NCBI RefSeq assembly: GCF_043555975.1
Contig: NZ_JBIGIA010000002.1
Location: forward strand, 248,001-312,000
DNA: 64,000 bases
Direction: 5' to 3'
From: Pelomonas nitida
GTDB taxonomy: Bacteria > Pseudomonadota > Gammaproteobacteria > Burkholderiales > Burkholderiaceae_C
Of the stretch, positions 51,921-59,890 are shown piece by piece. The first letter of the stretch is position 1; every line of letters begins with the position of its first letter. The position numbers were made by a program, and so were the translations under genes. The notes under the pieces are model-generated. The model did no database searches. It saw only the letters and a list, made by a program, of their open reading frames with translations, and was not told the DNA's origin.

Positions 51921-52868
51921 ATGAAGATTGATGACTTGTTGTTACTGGCGCAGGTGAACAAGGCGGGCTCCCTGTCTGCGGCCGCTCGCGCGCTGGAACT
52001 GCCCAAGGCCACGCTGAGCCGCCGGCTGAGCGCGCTGGAGACGTCGGTGGGCGCGCGGCTGTTCGTGCCCGGGGCGAGCCGGCTGACGTTGACGGAACTG
52101 GGCGAGCAATTGGCCGAGCGCGCCGCGCGACATGACGACGACATCGCCGAGACGCGGCAGTGGCTGGCCTCGCGCGAGTCCACACCCCAGGGCCGGCTGC
52201 GTGTGGCCGTGCCGGCCGAATTCGCGATGCTGTTGCTGGCGGAGAGCTTTGCCCGCTTCGTGCGCCGCTACCCGCGCGTGGAGCTCGAGGTGGACACCAC
52301 GCCGCGGCGCGTGGACTTGTTCAACGAACCCTATGACGTGGTGGTGCGCGTGGGGCCCGTCGATGAGCCCGATCTCGTCGCCAGGCGTTTCATGGTGCTG
52401 GAGCGCGGCCTGTACGCGAGCCCCGTCTACCTGCAGGCACGCGCCGCGCCGCAGACGCCGGCCGACCTGGCCGAGCATGACTTCGTCGTGCTGTCGCAGG
52501 CCAAGGAGGCCCACAAGCGCCGGCTGCGCAACGGCGCGGACGCCGTCGACATCGACCTGCGCGGGGCGCTGGAGACCAACTCCATCGGCCTGGTGCTGGC
52601 GCTGACCCGTGCCGGCGGCGGCATCGGCAGCTTCCCCTACGGCATGGTGGCATCGGACATCGAGGCCGGCACGCTGGTGCCGGTGCTGCCGGACTGGAGC
52701 TACGAGCCGCTGCCTGTGCACCTGCTGACGGCGAGCCGGAGGCTGATGCCGGCCAAGACGCGCGCCTTCATCGACCACCTGCTGGAGACCTCGCCCGACT
52801 GGGCCAAGTCCACGCTGCTGCACCCGCCAACGCAGCCCGCGCACCGGCTGCGGCAGGCGCCGGGCTGA
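51921..52868 (+). CDS. LysR-family transcriptional regulator
   Basis: A 315-residue regulator. The winged helix-turn-helix is at residues 1-60 (MKIDDLLLLAQVNKAGSLSA, then ARALELPKATLSRRLSALE). A substrate-binding domain follows at about 88-290. It diverges from the pirin-emrA-emrB-omf operon, the usual place for a LysR activator whose ligand could be the exported or oxidised compound. Its stop is four bases from the end of the convergent GH2 gene. Confidence 0.92.
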   Translation: MKIDDLLLLAQVNKAGSLSAAARALELPKATLSRRLSALETSVGARLFVPGASRLTLTELGEQLAERAARHDDDIAETRQWLASRESTPQGRLRVAVPAEFAMLLLAESFARFVRRYPRVELEVDTTPRRVDLFNEPYDVVVRVGPVDEPDLVARRFMVLERGLYASPVYLQARAAPQTPADLAEHDFVVLSQAKEAHKRRLRNGADAVDIDLRGALETNSIGLVLALTRAGGGIGSFPYGMVASDIEAGTLVPVLPDWSYEPLPVHLLTASRRLMPAKTRAFIDHLLETSPDWAKSTLLHPPTQPAHRLRQAPG

Positions 52869-52872
52869 GCGC

Positions 52873-55623
52873 TCACCGGCGCGGGCGGGTCTGCAACCTC
52901 AGCTCCGCCGGCGCCAGCCCGTCGGCCTCGGCCCGCAGCGTCAGCGTGCCGGCGGCGCCGGCGCTGCCGCGCACGATGGCCAAGGCCAGACCGCCGAACG
53001 CCTGGCGGGTGCTGGACGGAAACGGCTCGAAGTCCGTCGCATCGCCGTTGTCGGTGGCGACGAGGGCGCCTGGGCCGTCGAGGCTGAAGCGGATGCGCGC
53101 ATCCGCGCGCGGCACGGTGCGGCCCTCGGCGTCGACGACGCGCAGCGTCACGAAGCTGAGGTCCCGGCCGTCGGCGGCGATCTCGTCACGATCGGCGGCC
53201 AGCACGAAGCCGGCTGCGGCGCCGGCCGTGGCGACCGACGCGGTGGCCCAGGGCCGGCCATCGCGCCAGGTCACGAGGCGCAGCTCGCCGGGTTCGTAGA
53301 CGACGTCGTCCCAGCGCAGCCGGTAGTCGAAGCGGCCCTTCTTGCGCCGGCCCTGCGATCGCCCGTTGACGAACAGCTCCGCCTCGTCACCGCTCGTGAA
53401 GGCATGCACCGGCGTGACCTGGCCGACGCGCTCCGGCCAGGTCCAGTGCGGCAGCAGGTGGGCCATCGGCAGGTCGGGCCGCCAGCGCGACTGGTAGAGC
53501 CAGTAGCGGTCCTTGGGGAAGCCGGCCAGGTCGACGATGCCGGCATAGGAACTGCGCGATGCGTAGTACGGCGTGGGCTCGCCCAGGTAGTCGAAGCCGC
53601 TCCAGACGAACTCGCCGGCCACAAAGGGATGACGGTCCAGCGCGGCGAACACCTTGTCGGGCGAGGCGCCGAAATCCACCGCGTACAACTCATAGCCGCT
53701 GACCTGGCGCGTGGCCGAGTCGCCGCCGCGGCCGTCGCGCGTGATCGAGCTGCTGGCCGGCGTGACGGGAAACAGGTAGACGCCGCGGCTGCTGAACGCC
53801 GAGGCCGTTTCGCTGCTGAAGAGCGGCTTGGTGGGGAAGCGCGCCCGGAACAGCGGGTATTGCGGCGGCGTGCGAATGCGGTCGGTGCCCTCGAACTCGG
53901 CGTCCTGGCGTATGCCCTCGCCCTGGTAATTCAGGCCGATGACGTCCACCTCGGCGGGCAGCGGCATGTCGGGCTTGGCGTAGTTCATCGCCGTGGTCGT
54001 CGGGCGCGTCGGGTCCTCTTCGCGCACGATGGCCTGCAGCGCCCGCGCCACGGCTGCCCCGGCCTCGCCGGTGTACTGCTCGCCCACTTCGTTGCCGATG
54101 CTCCACATCAGCACCGACGGATGGTTGCGGTCGCGGCGCAGCATCGCCCGCAGGTCGGGCTCGTGCCAGTCGGCAAACACGAGATGGAAGTCCAGCGGCG
54201 TCTTGCGGCGCTCCCAGGCGTCGAAGATCTCGTCGATGACGAGCACGCCCATCCGGTCGGTCAGCTCCAGCAGGCCGGGCGCCGGCGGGTTGTGCGCCAG
54301 GCGCACCGCGTTCACGCCCATGGCTTGCAGGATCTCCAGCTGCCGCTCGGCCGCGCGCAGGTTGAACGCGGCGCCCAGTGCGCCGAGGTCGTGGTGGTTG
54401 TTGACGCCCTGCAGCCGCAGCGGCTGGCCGTTGACGAGCAGGCCGGCGTCGGCATCCAGGCGCAGCGTGCGGATGCCGAAACGCGTCTCGACGCGGTCGA
54501 TGACCCGGCCGCCACGGCTCAGCTGCGTGACGGCCACATAGCGGTGCGGCTGCTGCTGCGGGCGCGGCCCCCAAAGCCGCGGCCGGTCGATGCGCACCCG
54601 CCCTGCCGCGACGCCCTGCCCGCCCGCCGCCACCGCCAGGCCTTGTGTCAGGCGGGCCACGGCCCTGCCCTGCGGCGCGCCCTGCTCGTCCAGCGCGAAG
54701 ATCTCGGTCGACACGCGCAGCTGCGCCGGGCCGGCCCCCGCGTTCTCGACGGTCACGTCCAGCGCCACCGTCGCGCTGCGGGCGCTGACCTGCGGCGTGC
54801 GCACCTGCGTGCCCCAGTGGCCGACATGCACCGGGTCGGTCTTGACGAGCCAGACCTGCCGGTAGAGCCCCGCGCCGGGGTACCAGCGCGCGGACTCCGG
54901 CGGGTTGTCGAGCCGGATCGCCAGCTGGTTGGCGCCGCCGGGCTTCACGTAGCGCGTGAGATCCAGCCGGAAGCTCGTGTAGCCATACGGCCAGCCGCCC
55001 ACCAGCTGGCCGTTGAGCCAGACCGTCGCATAGGCCATGGCGCCATCGATGTCGAGAAAGATCGACCGGCCCCGGTCCGCCGCCGGGATGTCCAGTGCGC
55101 GGCGATACCAGACCGGGCCCCAGGTCTGCAGCCGGCCCATGCCGCCATAAGGACCGGTCGGCAGAAAAGGCCCGGCGATGGCCCAGTCGTGCGGCAGCGT
55201 CACGGGCTGCCAGTCGCTGTCGTCGAAGCCGGGCTGCACGCACGGCAGGTCGCCGCCCGGATCGCCCGGCGGGCGCACATGCCGGCGCGACGGCTCGCGG
55301 ATGAAGGCGTTCGCGCTGGGCAGCACCCACGGTTTCAGCACGACGGCCTCGCCCTGCACCGCCGCCGCTTCGGCGGCCTCGGGCCGGGCGTCGGCCACGC
55401 GGCCGTCGGCCGACTCGCGCACGGCGGGGCGCAGGTCATACAGCAGCGCGGGCTGCCCCGGCGGGTCACCGCGACGGAAGCGCCAGCCGTCCGCCAGCTC
55501 GATGCGCTGGCGTGGGGCCAGCCGTTCCTGCGCCGGGTCGGGCGTCAGCCGCTGGGCCGGCGCGGCGCCGGCCCACAGCAGCAGCACGGCGACGACGCCG
55601 GGCCAGCGGGCGGTGATCGGCAA
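52873..55623 (-). CDS. secreted glycoside hydrolase family 2 enzyme
   Basis: A 916-residue GH2 protein with a signal peptide (ARWPGVVAVLLLWAGAAPAQ). The jelly-roll sugar-binding domain is at about residues 110-270 (including the start of DDSDWQPVTLPHDWAI), an Ig-like domain follows, and the catalytic barrel carries the acid/base E512 in WSIGNEVGEQ and the nucleophile E605 in FSSETASAF. DUF4982-type and Ig-like domains form the C-terminus. Beta-galactosidase, glucuronidase or related activity is possible; substrate is not clear. The start is TTG 55623 with GGGAG five bases upstream, placing it 11 bases after the TonB receptor gene, which makes the two an operon. Confidence 0.88.
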   Translation of the reverse strand: MPITARWPGVVAVLLLWAGAAPAQRLTPDPAQERLAPRQRIELADGWRFRRGDPPGQPALLYDLRPAVRESADGRVADARPEAAEAAAVQGEAVVLKPWVLPSANAFIREPSRRHVRPPGDPGGDLPCVQPGFDDSDWQPVTLPHDWAIAGPFLPTGPYGGMGRLQTWGPVWYRRALDIPAADRGRSIFLDIDGAMAYATVWLNGQLVGGWPYGYTSFRLDLTRYVKPGGANQLAIRLDNPPESARWYPGAGLYRQVWLVKTDPVHVGHWGTQVRTPQVSARSATVALDVTVENAGAGPAQLRVSTEIFALDEQGAPQGRAVARLTQGLAVAAGGQGVAAGRVRIDRPRLWGPRPQQQPHRYVAVTQLSRGGRVIDRVETRFGIRTLRLDADAGLLVNGQPLRLQGVNNHHDLGALGAAFNLRAAERQLEILQAMGVNAVRLAHNPPAPGLLELTDRMGVLVIDEIFDAWERRKTPLDFHLVFADWHEPDLRAMLRRDRNHPSVLMWSIGNEVGEQYTGEAGAAVARALQAIVREEDPTRPTTTAMNYAKPDMPLPAEVDVIGLNYQGEGIRQDAEFEGTDRIRTPPQYPLFRARFPTKPLFSSETASAFSSRGVYLFPVTPASSSITRDGRGGDSATRQVSGYELYAVDFGASPDKVFAALDRHPFVAGEFVWSGFDYLGEPTPYYASRSSYAGIVDLAGFPKDRYWLYQSRWRPDLPMAHLLPHWTWPERVGQVTPVHAFTSGDEAELFVNGRSQGRRKKGRFDYRLRWDDVVYEPGELRLVTWRDGRPWATASVATAGAAAGFVLAADRDEIAADGRDLSFVTLRVVDAEGRTVPRADARIRFSLDGPGALVATDNGDATDFEPFPSSTRQAFGGLALAIVRGSAGAAGTLTLRAEADGLAPAELRLQTRPRR

Positions 55624-55634
55624 GGCGGCTCCCT

Positions 55635-58600
55635 TCAGAAAGCCGCGCGCAGCGACACGGTGTAGCTGCGACCCGGCTTGTACTCGTCGAACACGGCGCC
55701 GGGGAACTGCACCCAGGTGCGGCTGATGGCGTCGGTCGCATTCCAGACGCTGAGGTTGAGGCTGGTGTCGTACCGCCAGCCGAAGGCCTGCTGGAGGTTG
55801 ACGCCGGCCGACGCGTCGATCTGCGTGCGCGCGGTCGTCCACATGTAGGCGCCCGGCGTGGACAGGCCCACCTGGGCGTTGACGACATGCGCCGACTGGT
55901 ACTGGCGCGACACGCGCAGGTTCCAGCCATTGCGCTCGTAATAGACGGTGAGGTTGTTCGTGCGCGGTGGCACGCCGGCCACGGGCAGCGCGTTGGGCAG
56001 CTCGTCGGTCTGCTGGGTGTAGGTGTAGTTGGCCGTGAAGCCGAACCCCTTGATCGGCAGCATGTCCAGCGGCTGCTGCCAGGTCAGCTCCGCGCCGCGC
56101 ACCTTGAGCTTGGTGTCGATGTTGTAGGGCTCGGAGATTTCGACGAGGTGGTTCTCGCGGCCGCCGCTGGCGTTGACGGACTGCTGCTGCGCATCCGTCA
56201 GGCCCACCGTGCCGTACATCGCATCCAGCTGGGCCAGCGTGTAGGTCGTCAGCCGCGTGCCGGGGCGGCCCACCAGGTCTTTGCCGAAACCGCTGAGCGC
56301 CACATAGGCCTCGCGGCTCAGGTAGTACTCCAGCGCCACGTCGAAGTTGTTGGACTTGAACGGTTGGAGCTTGGGGTTGGTGACGCTGCCCTGGCGGGCG
56401 CCCTGGTCGCCGATGGTCAGCCGGGTCTGGCGCAGGTCGGCCGGGTTGGCGCGCGTCATGGACTTGGATGCCGAGGCCCGCGCGATCAGTTCGGGCGTGA
56501 CGTTATAGGCCAGCGTGAAGGACGGCAGCACATTGCTGTAGCGGGTGGTCTCGTAGGCCCACACGCCGAGGTTGTCGTAGAGGCCGCCATTGCGCAGCGA
56601 CGCATTGCGCGGGTCGGCCTGGGCCGTCAGCTCGCCGATGGTCTGCCGCGTGCGGGCGAAGCGCACGCCGGCGTTGTAGCGCAGCGGCCGGCCCAGCGGG
56701 CGCAGCACGCCGCTGACCTCGCCATAACCGCCCTGCACCACCTCGCGGATGTAGCCGCCGCTGCCGTTGGTGAAGCCGCGGTAGATGTTGTCGCGGAAGT
56801 ACTGGTAGTCGGTGTCGCGGGCGAACTTGTTCCAGTCGACGGTGATGAAGCCCTGGCTGGAGGCCATGGCGTACTCCGGCACGCGGGCGTTCGGGATGAC
56901 GGAGCCCAGGTAGGCCAGGGCCGGCGCGCCCGTGCTGGAGCCGGTGCCGAAGCCCGGATAGGCAGACGCCGGTACCGCGCCCGTCGTCGTGCGGCCGTCG
57001 CAGCCCGGCGACTGCAGCTGCGTGTTGGGCAGGAAGAAGCGGTAGTTCATGTTGCCGCCGCAGGTGACGTTCATCCAGGCGTCGGCGACGGCGTAGCTGC
57101 GGTAGCGGCGCTCGATGTCGTCCCGCGTGGCGCCCACGCGCAGATTCAACGTGTCGCTGCCCCACTTCACGTTGACGCGCGCGCCCTTGGTGGTGTTGCG
57201 CCGGTCGTAGAGATCCATGCGCAGGCCCGACAGGCCCTGGCCGGCCTGGTACCAGCCGAAGTTGCTCGGGTCGTTCAGGTTCAGGTTGCTCTGGTAGGTG
57301 GGCAGCTCACCGGGGCGCGAGTTGTCGTAGGTGATGACGGAGTTGGGCGACTTGGTGGCGAGCAGCACGGTGGGCATGTCGCGAAAGAAGTCGCTGTCGG
57401 TCAGGTTGGCGTGGGCATCAATCGTCCAGTCGTCGTTGGGCCGCAGCTCGAAGCCGGGGTTGACGCTCCAGAACTTGGTCTTCTCCACCATGGGCCGGAA
57501 CTCCAGCGACCAGAAGGTGTTGGCGAAGGTCGCGTGGGTCAGCACGCAGCCGTTGGTGCAGTCGCTGCGGTCGAACGCCATGCCGATGGGGATGGGCGTG
57601 TTCGCGCGCGTGCCGGCGTTCATCGCGTTGTAGACCATGTCGTTGGACTTCTGCGCCGCCAGCAGGTCGAGGTAGACATCCCATTTCTCGTTGGGCCGCC
57701 ACTGCAGGCTGACGATGCCGCTGGCGCGCTCGCGCTCGCCCTCGTAACTCAGGTGCCGGCCCAGCCGCCCCATCAGCGCGTTGTCGATCTGCTTGATGTT
57801 GGCGCCGGGGTTCAAGGCCAGCAGCATGTCGCGATTGATCTGCGCGCCGGGCACGAGCAGCGGCTGCGCATACGCCGGCAGGTCGGCCAGCGCGAGGCCC
57901 GAGGGCACGGTGTCGGGCGTGGACTGGGAGCCGCCGCCGGTGTTGTTGGCGTTGTCGCTGGCCAGCGCCTGGAAGGACTTGAGCTGGAAGTTGCGCATGT
58001 CCACCGTCTGGAAGCCGGTGGTCTTGTAGCGCGTGTGGCCCCAGGCCACGCCGCCCAGCACGCCGACATCGCCGAAGCGCCCGGTGCGCCAGGTGTTGCT
58101 GACCACCGCGGAGCCCGTGTCGCTGAGTTTGCCGACCTGCTCGCGGTAGTTGCCGCTGAGCGTGAAGGCCGAGTGAAAGCCCTGCCTGTCGAACGGGCGC
58201 AGGCTGCGCATGTCCACCGTGCCGGCGATGCCGCCCTCCAGCACGCTGGCGCGCTGGCTCTTGTAGACCGTCGCGCTGCGGAACAGCTCGGACGGCAGGA
58301 AATCCATATCGACCTCACGGTTGGCGCTGATGGTGCCGCCCCAGGAGCCGGCCGACGCCGACGCCATCGGCGCGCCGTTCAGCAGCACACGCGTGAAGTT
58401 CGCACCCATGCCGCGGATCGAGATGTTCATGCCCTCGCCATCGATGGTGGCGCGGTTCACGCGCACGCCCGGCACGCGCGACAACGCATCGGCGATGCTG
58501 GCGTCGGGGAACTTGCCGATGTCTTCGGCAAACACCGTGTCACTGAGCCCCACGTCCTCGCGCTTCTCGCGCGCCGAGCTCGCCAGTGAGCTGCGGTAGC

Positions 58601-58775
58601 CGGTGACCGTCACGGTTTCCAGGCTGTTGGCCGGCGGCGCCGAAGCCGCAGCCGCCGGCGGTGGCGGCGCCTGCCCGAACGCCTGCGCCATCAGCCCCAC
58701 CAGCACAGTGGTAGCGAAACCATCACGCGCCGAACGCAGGCCAGGATGGCCTGCACCATCGCAAGAACGGGTCAT
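55635..58775 (-). CDS. TonB-dependent outer membrane receptor, carbohydrate type
   Basis: A 1046-residue receptor. After the signal region (to about residue 35) comes the TonB box-like LETVTVTGYRSSLASSAREK, the plug (SDTVFAEDIGKFPDASIADALSRVPGV, in parts; GEGMNISIRGMGANFTRVLLNG) and a long barrel ending in SLRAAF with the terminal phenylalanine. This N-terminal pattern belongs to the receptors of Xanthomonadales/Caulobacter type that take up oligosaccharides. GAGGAGA precedes ATG 58775. A LacI-type operator lies upstream and a secreted GH2 enzyme follows. Confidence 0.94.
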   Translation of the reverse strand: MTRSCDGAGHPGLRSARDGFATTVLVGLMAQAFGQAPPPPAAAASAPPANSLETVTVTGYRSSLASSAREKREDVGLSDTVFAEDIGKFPDASIADALSRVPGVRVNRATIDGEGMNISIRGMGANFTRVLLNGAPMASASAGSWGGTISANREVDMDFLPSELFRSATVYKSQRASVLEGGIAGTVDMRSLRPFDRQGFHSAFTLSGNYREQVGKLSDTGSAVVSNTWRTGRFGDVGVLGGVAWGHTRYKTTGFQTVDMRNFQLKSFQALASDNANNTGGGSQSTPDTVPSGLALADLPAYAQPLLVPGAQINRDMLLALNPGANIKQIDNALMGRLGRHLSYEGERERASGIVSLQWRPNEKWDVYLDLLAAQKSNDMVYNAMNAGTRANTPIPIGMAFDRSDCTNGCVLTHATFANTFWSLEFRPMVEKTKFWSVNPGFELRPNDDWTIDAHANLTDSDFFRDMPTVLLATKSPNSVITYDNSRPGELPTYQSNLNLNDPSNFGWYQAGQGLSGLRMDLYDRRNTTKGARVNVKWGSDTLNLRVGATRDDIERRYRSYAVADAWMNVTCGGNMNYRFFLPNTQLQSPGCDGRTTTGAVPASAYPGFGTGSSTGAPALAYLGSVIPNARVPEYAMASSQGFITVDWNKFARDTDYQYFRDNIYRGFTNGSGGYIREVVQGGYGEVSGVLRPLGRPLRYNAGVRFARTRQTIGELTAQADPRNASLRNGGLYDNLGVWAYETTRYSNVLPSFTLAYNVTPELIARASASKSMTRANPADLRQTRLTIGDQGARQGSVTNPKLQPFKSNNFDVALEYYLSREAYVALSGFGKDLVGRPGTRLTTYTLAQLDAMYGTVGLTDAQQQSVNASGGRENHLVEISEPYNIDTKLKVRGAELTWQQPLDMLPIKGFGFTANYTYTQQTDELPNALPVAGVPPRTNNLTVYYERNGWNLRVSRQYQSAHVVNAQVGLSTPGAYMWTTARTQIDASAGVNLQQAFGWRYDTSLNLSVWNATDAISRTWVQFPGAVFDEYKPGRSYTVSLRAAF

Positions 58776-59088
58776 GTTGTCTCCTCGGTCGCCCTCACCG
58801 GGGCTGTTGCGAAGGACGCCCAGCGGGGCTGCCGGGCGTGATCTCGCTCCGACGACGGTCGCGCGACTGCGGGTACTTCCGCGACACCATTGGTAGCGAT
58901 ATCAACGCATCCTAGGGTGACAGATTTCGGGCGACCAATAACTTTTTTACCAGCATTGATATCGAAATTGACATGGGCTGCCGTGCCCCTGCAACGACCA
59001 GGCAACCTGAAGGGTCATCAGCGCGAACAGCCCTGTGAAGGCATGGCTGCGCAAAATGCCTGGCTCCGCTCACTGCCGGTCACCACCG
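58776..59088. promoter_or_regulatory. divergent 313-base control region with LacI-family operator (58891-58904)
   Basis: TGGTAGC/GATATCA at 58891-58904 is an imperfect 14-bp palindrome with half-sites TGGTAGC and TGATATC, similar to the site at 24583-24596. It lies 116 bases before the TonB receptor gene. A nearby GATATC-containing stretch (58958-58965) and an AT-rich segment around 58930-58975 may carry the promoter. The remainder toward the carbonic anhydrase gene shows no other recognisable element. Confidence 0.55.
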
Positions 59089-59868
59089 ATGAAAACCTTG
59101 CTCGTCCCCTTCGCGCTCGCGGCCACGCTGCTGAGCCCGGTCACCGTCCTGCGCGCCGACCCCGCGCCCGCCGGCCATGCACATGCACCGCACTGGAGCT
59201 ACGGCGGCACGACCGGACCGGCCCGCTGGGCCAAGCTCGACGAAGGCTTTGGCGGTTGCTCGCTGGGCCAGGAGCAATCGCCGATCGACATCCGCACCGC
59301 CGACGTCCAGCGGGCGGATCTGCCCGCCATCGGCTTCGACTACAAGCCCACGCCACTGAAGATCATCGACAACGGGCACACCGTGCAGGTGAACATGGCG
59401 CCAGGCAACAGCATCACCGTGGGTGGCGCGCGCTACGAGTTGCTGCAGTTTCACTTCCACAAGCCCAGCGAGGAGCACATCAACGGCAAGGCCTATGGGC
59501 TGGTCGCCCACCTCGTGCACAAGAGCGCAGATGGCAAGCTCGCCGTGGTGGCGCTGCTGATGGACAAAGGTGCCGCCAATCCGCTGATCCAGGCCGTGTT
59601 CGACAACCTGCCCAAGACCAAGGAGCAGGAGGTCACCGTGCCGGGCCTGAGCATCGACATCTCGGCATTGCTGCCCGACAACCGGGCGTACTACAGCTTT
59701 GCAGGCTCACTGACGACGCCGCCCTGCAGCGAAGGGGTCAGCTGGTTCGTACTGAAGACGCCCGTGCCGGTGTCGGCGGCGCAGATCAGCCGCTTCGGCC
59801 ACGTCTATGCCCACAACGCCCGACCGGTGCAGCCGCTCAACGGGCGCGTCGTGCGCGCCAGCGAGTGA
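59089..59868 (+). CDS. periplasmic alpha-carbonic anhydrase
   Basis: A 259-residue exported zinc enzyme that interconverts carbon dioxide and bicarbonate. The signal peptide covers residues 1-21. The family stretch GQEQSPIDIRTADV and the zinc ligands H122 and H124 (LQFHFHKPSEEH) and H141 (LVAHLVHK) are intact, as is SLTTPPCSEGVSWFV; two cysteines (one in GGCSLG, one in PPCSEG) form the usual disulfide. ATG 59089 was chosen from the signal peptide, although a GTG at 59035 is in frame. It converges with ligA. Confidence 0.95.
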   Translation: MKTLLVPFALAATLLSPVTVLRADPAPAGHAHAPHWSYGGTTGPARWAKLDEGFGGCSLGQEQSPIDIRTADVQRADLPAIGFDYKPTPLKIIDNGHTVQVNMAPGNSITVGGARYELLQFHFHKPSEEHINGKAYGLVAHLVHKSADGKLAVVALLMDKGAANPLIQAVFDNLPKTKEQEVTVPGLSIDISALLPDNRAYYSFAGSLTTPPCSEGVSWFVLKTPVPVSAAQISRFGHVYAHNARPVQPLNGRVVRASE

Positions 59869-59870
59869 CA

Positions 59871-59885
59871 GGCCCGGGGCGGGCC
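59871..59885. terminator. hairpin between convergent carbonic anhydrase and ligA genes
   Basis: GGCCCG-GGG-CGGGCC is a perfect six-base stem with three-base loop, filling most of the 22-base gap between two stop codons. It could act in both directions; no T-tract is present. Confidence 0.35.
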
Positions 59886-59890
59886 GGTCC

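Noticed and set aside
53404..55665. A 753-codon open frame opposite the GH2 gene
   Set aside because: Low-complexity Arg/Val/Gly/Ala composition, no ribosome site, and the GH2 catalytic motifs are on the opposite strand.
55887..58589. A 900-codon open frame opposite the TonB receptor
   Set aside because: Same cause: mirror of a real gene with complete plug and barrel motifs; the antisense product has no recognisable motif.
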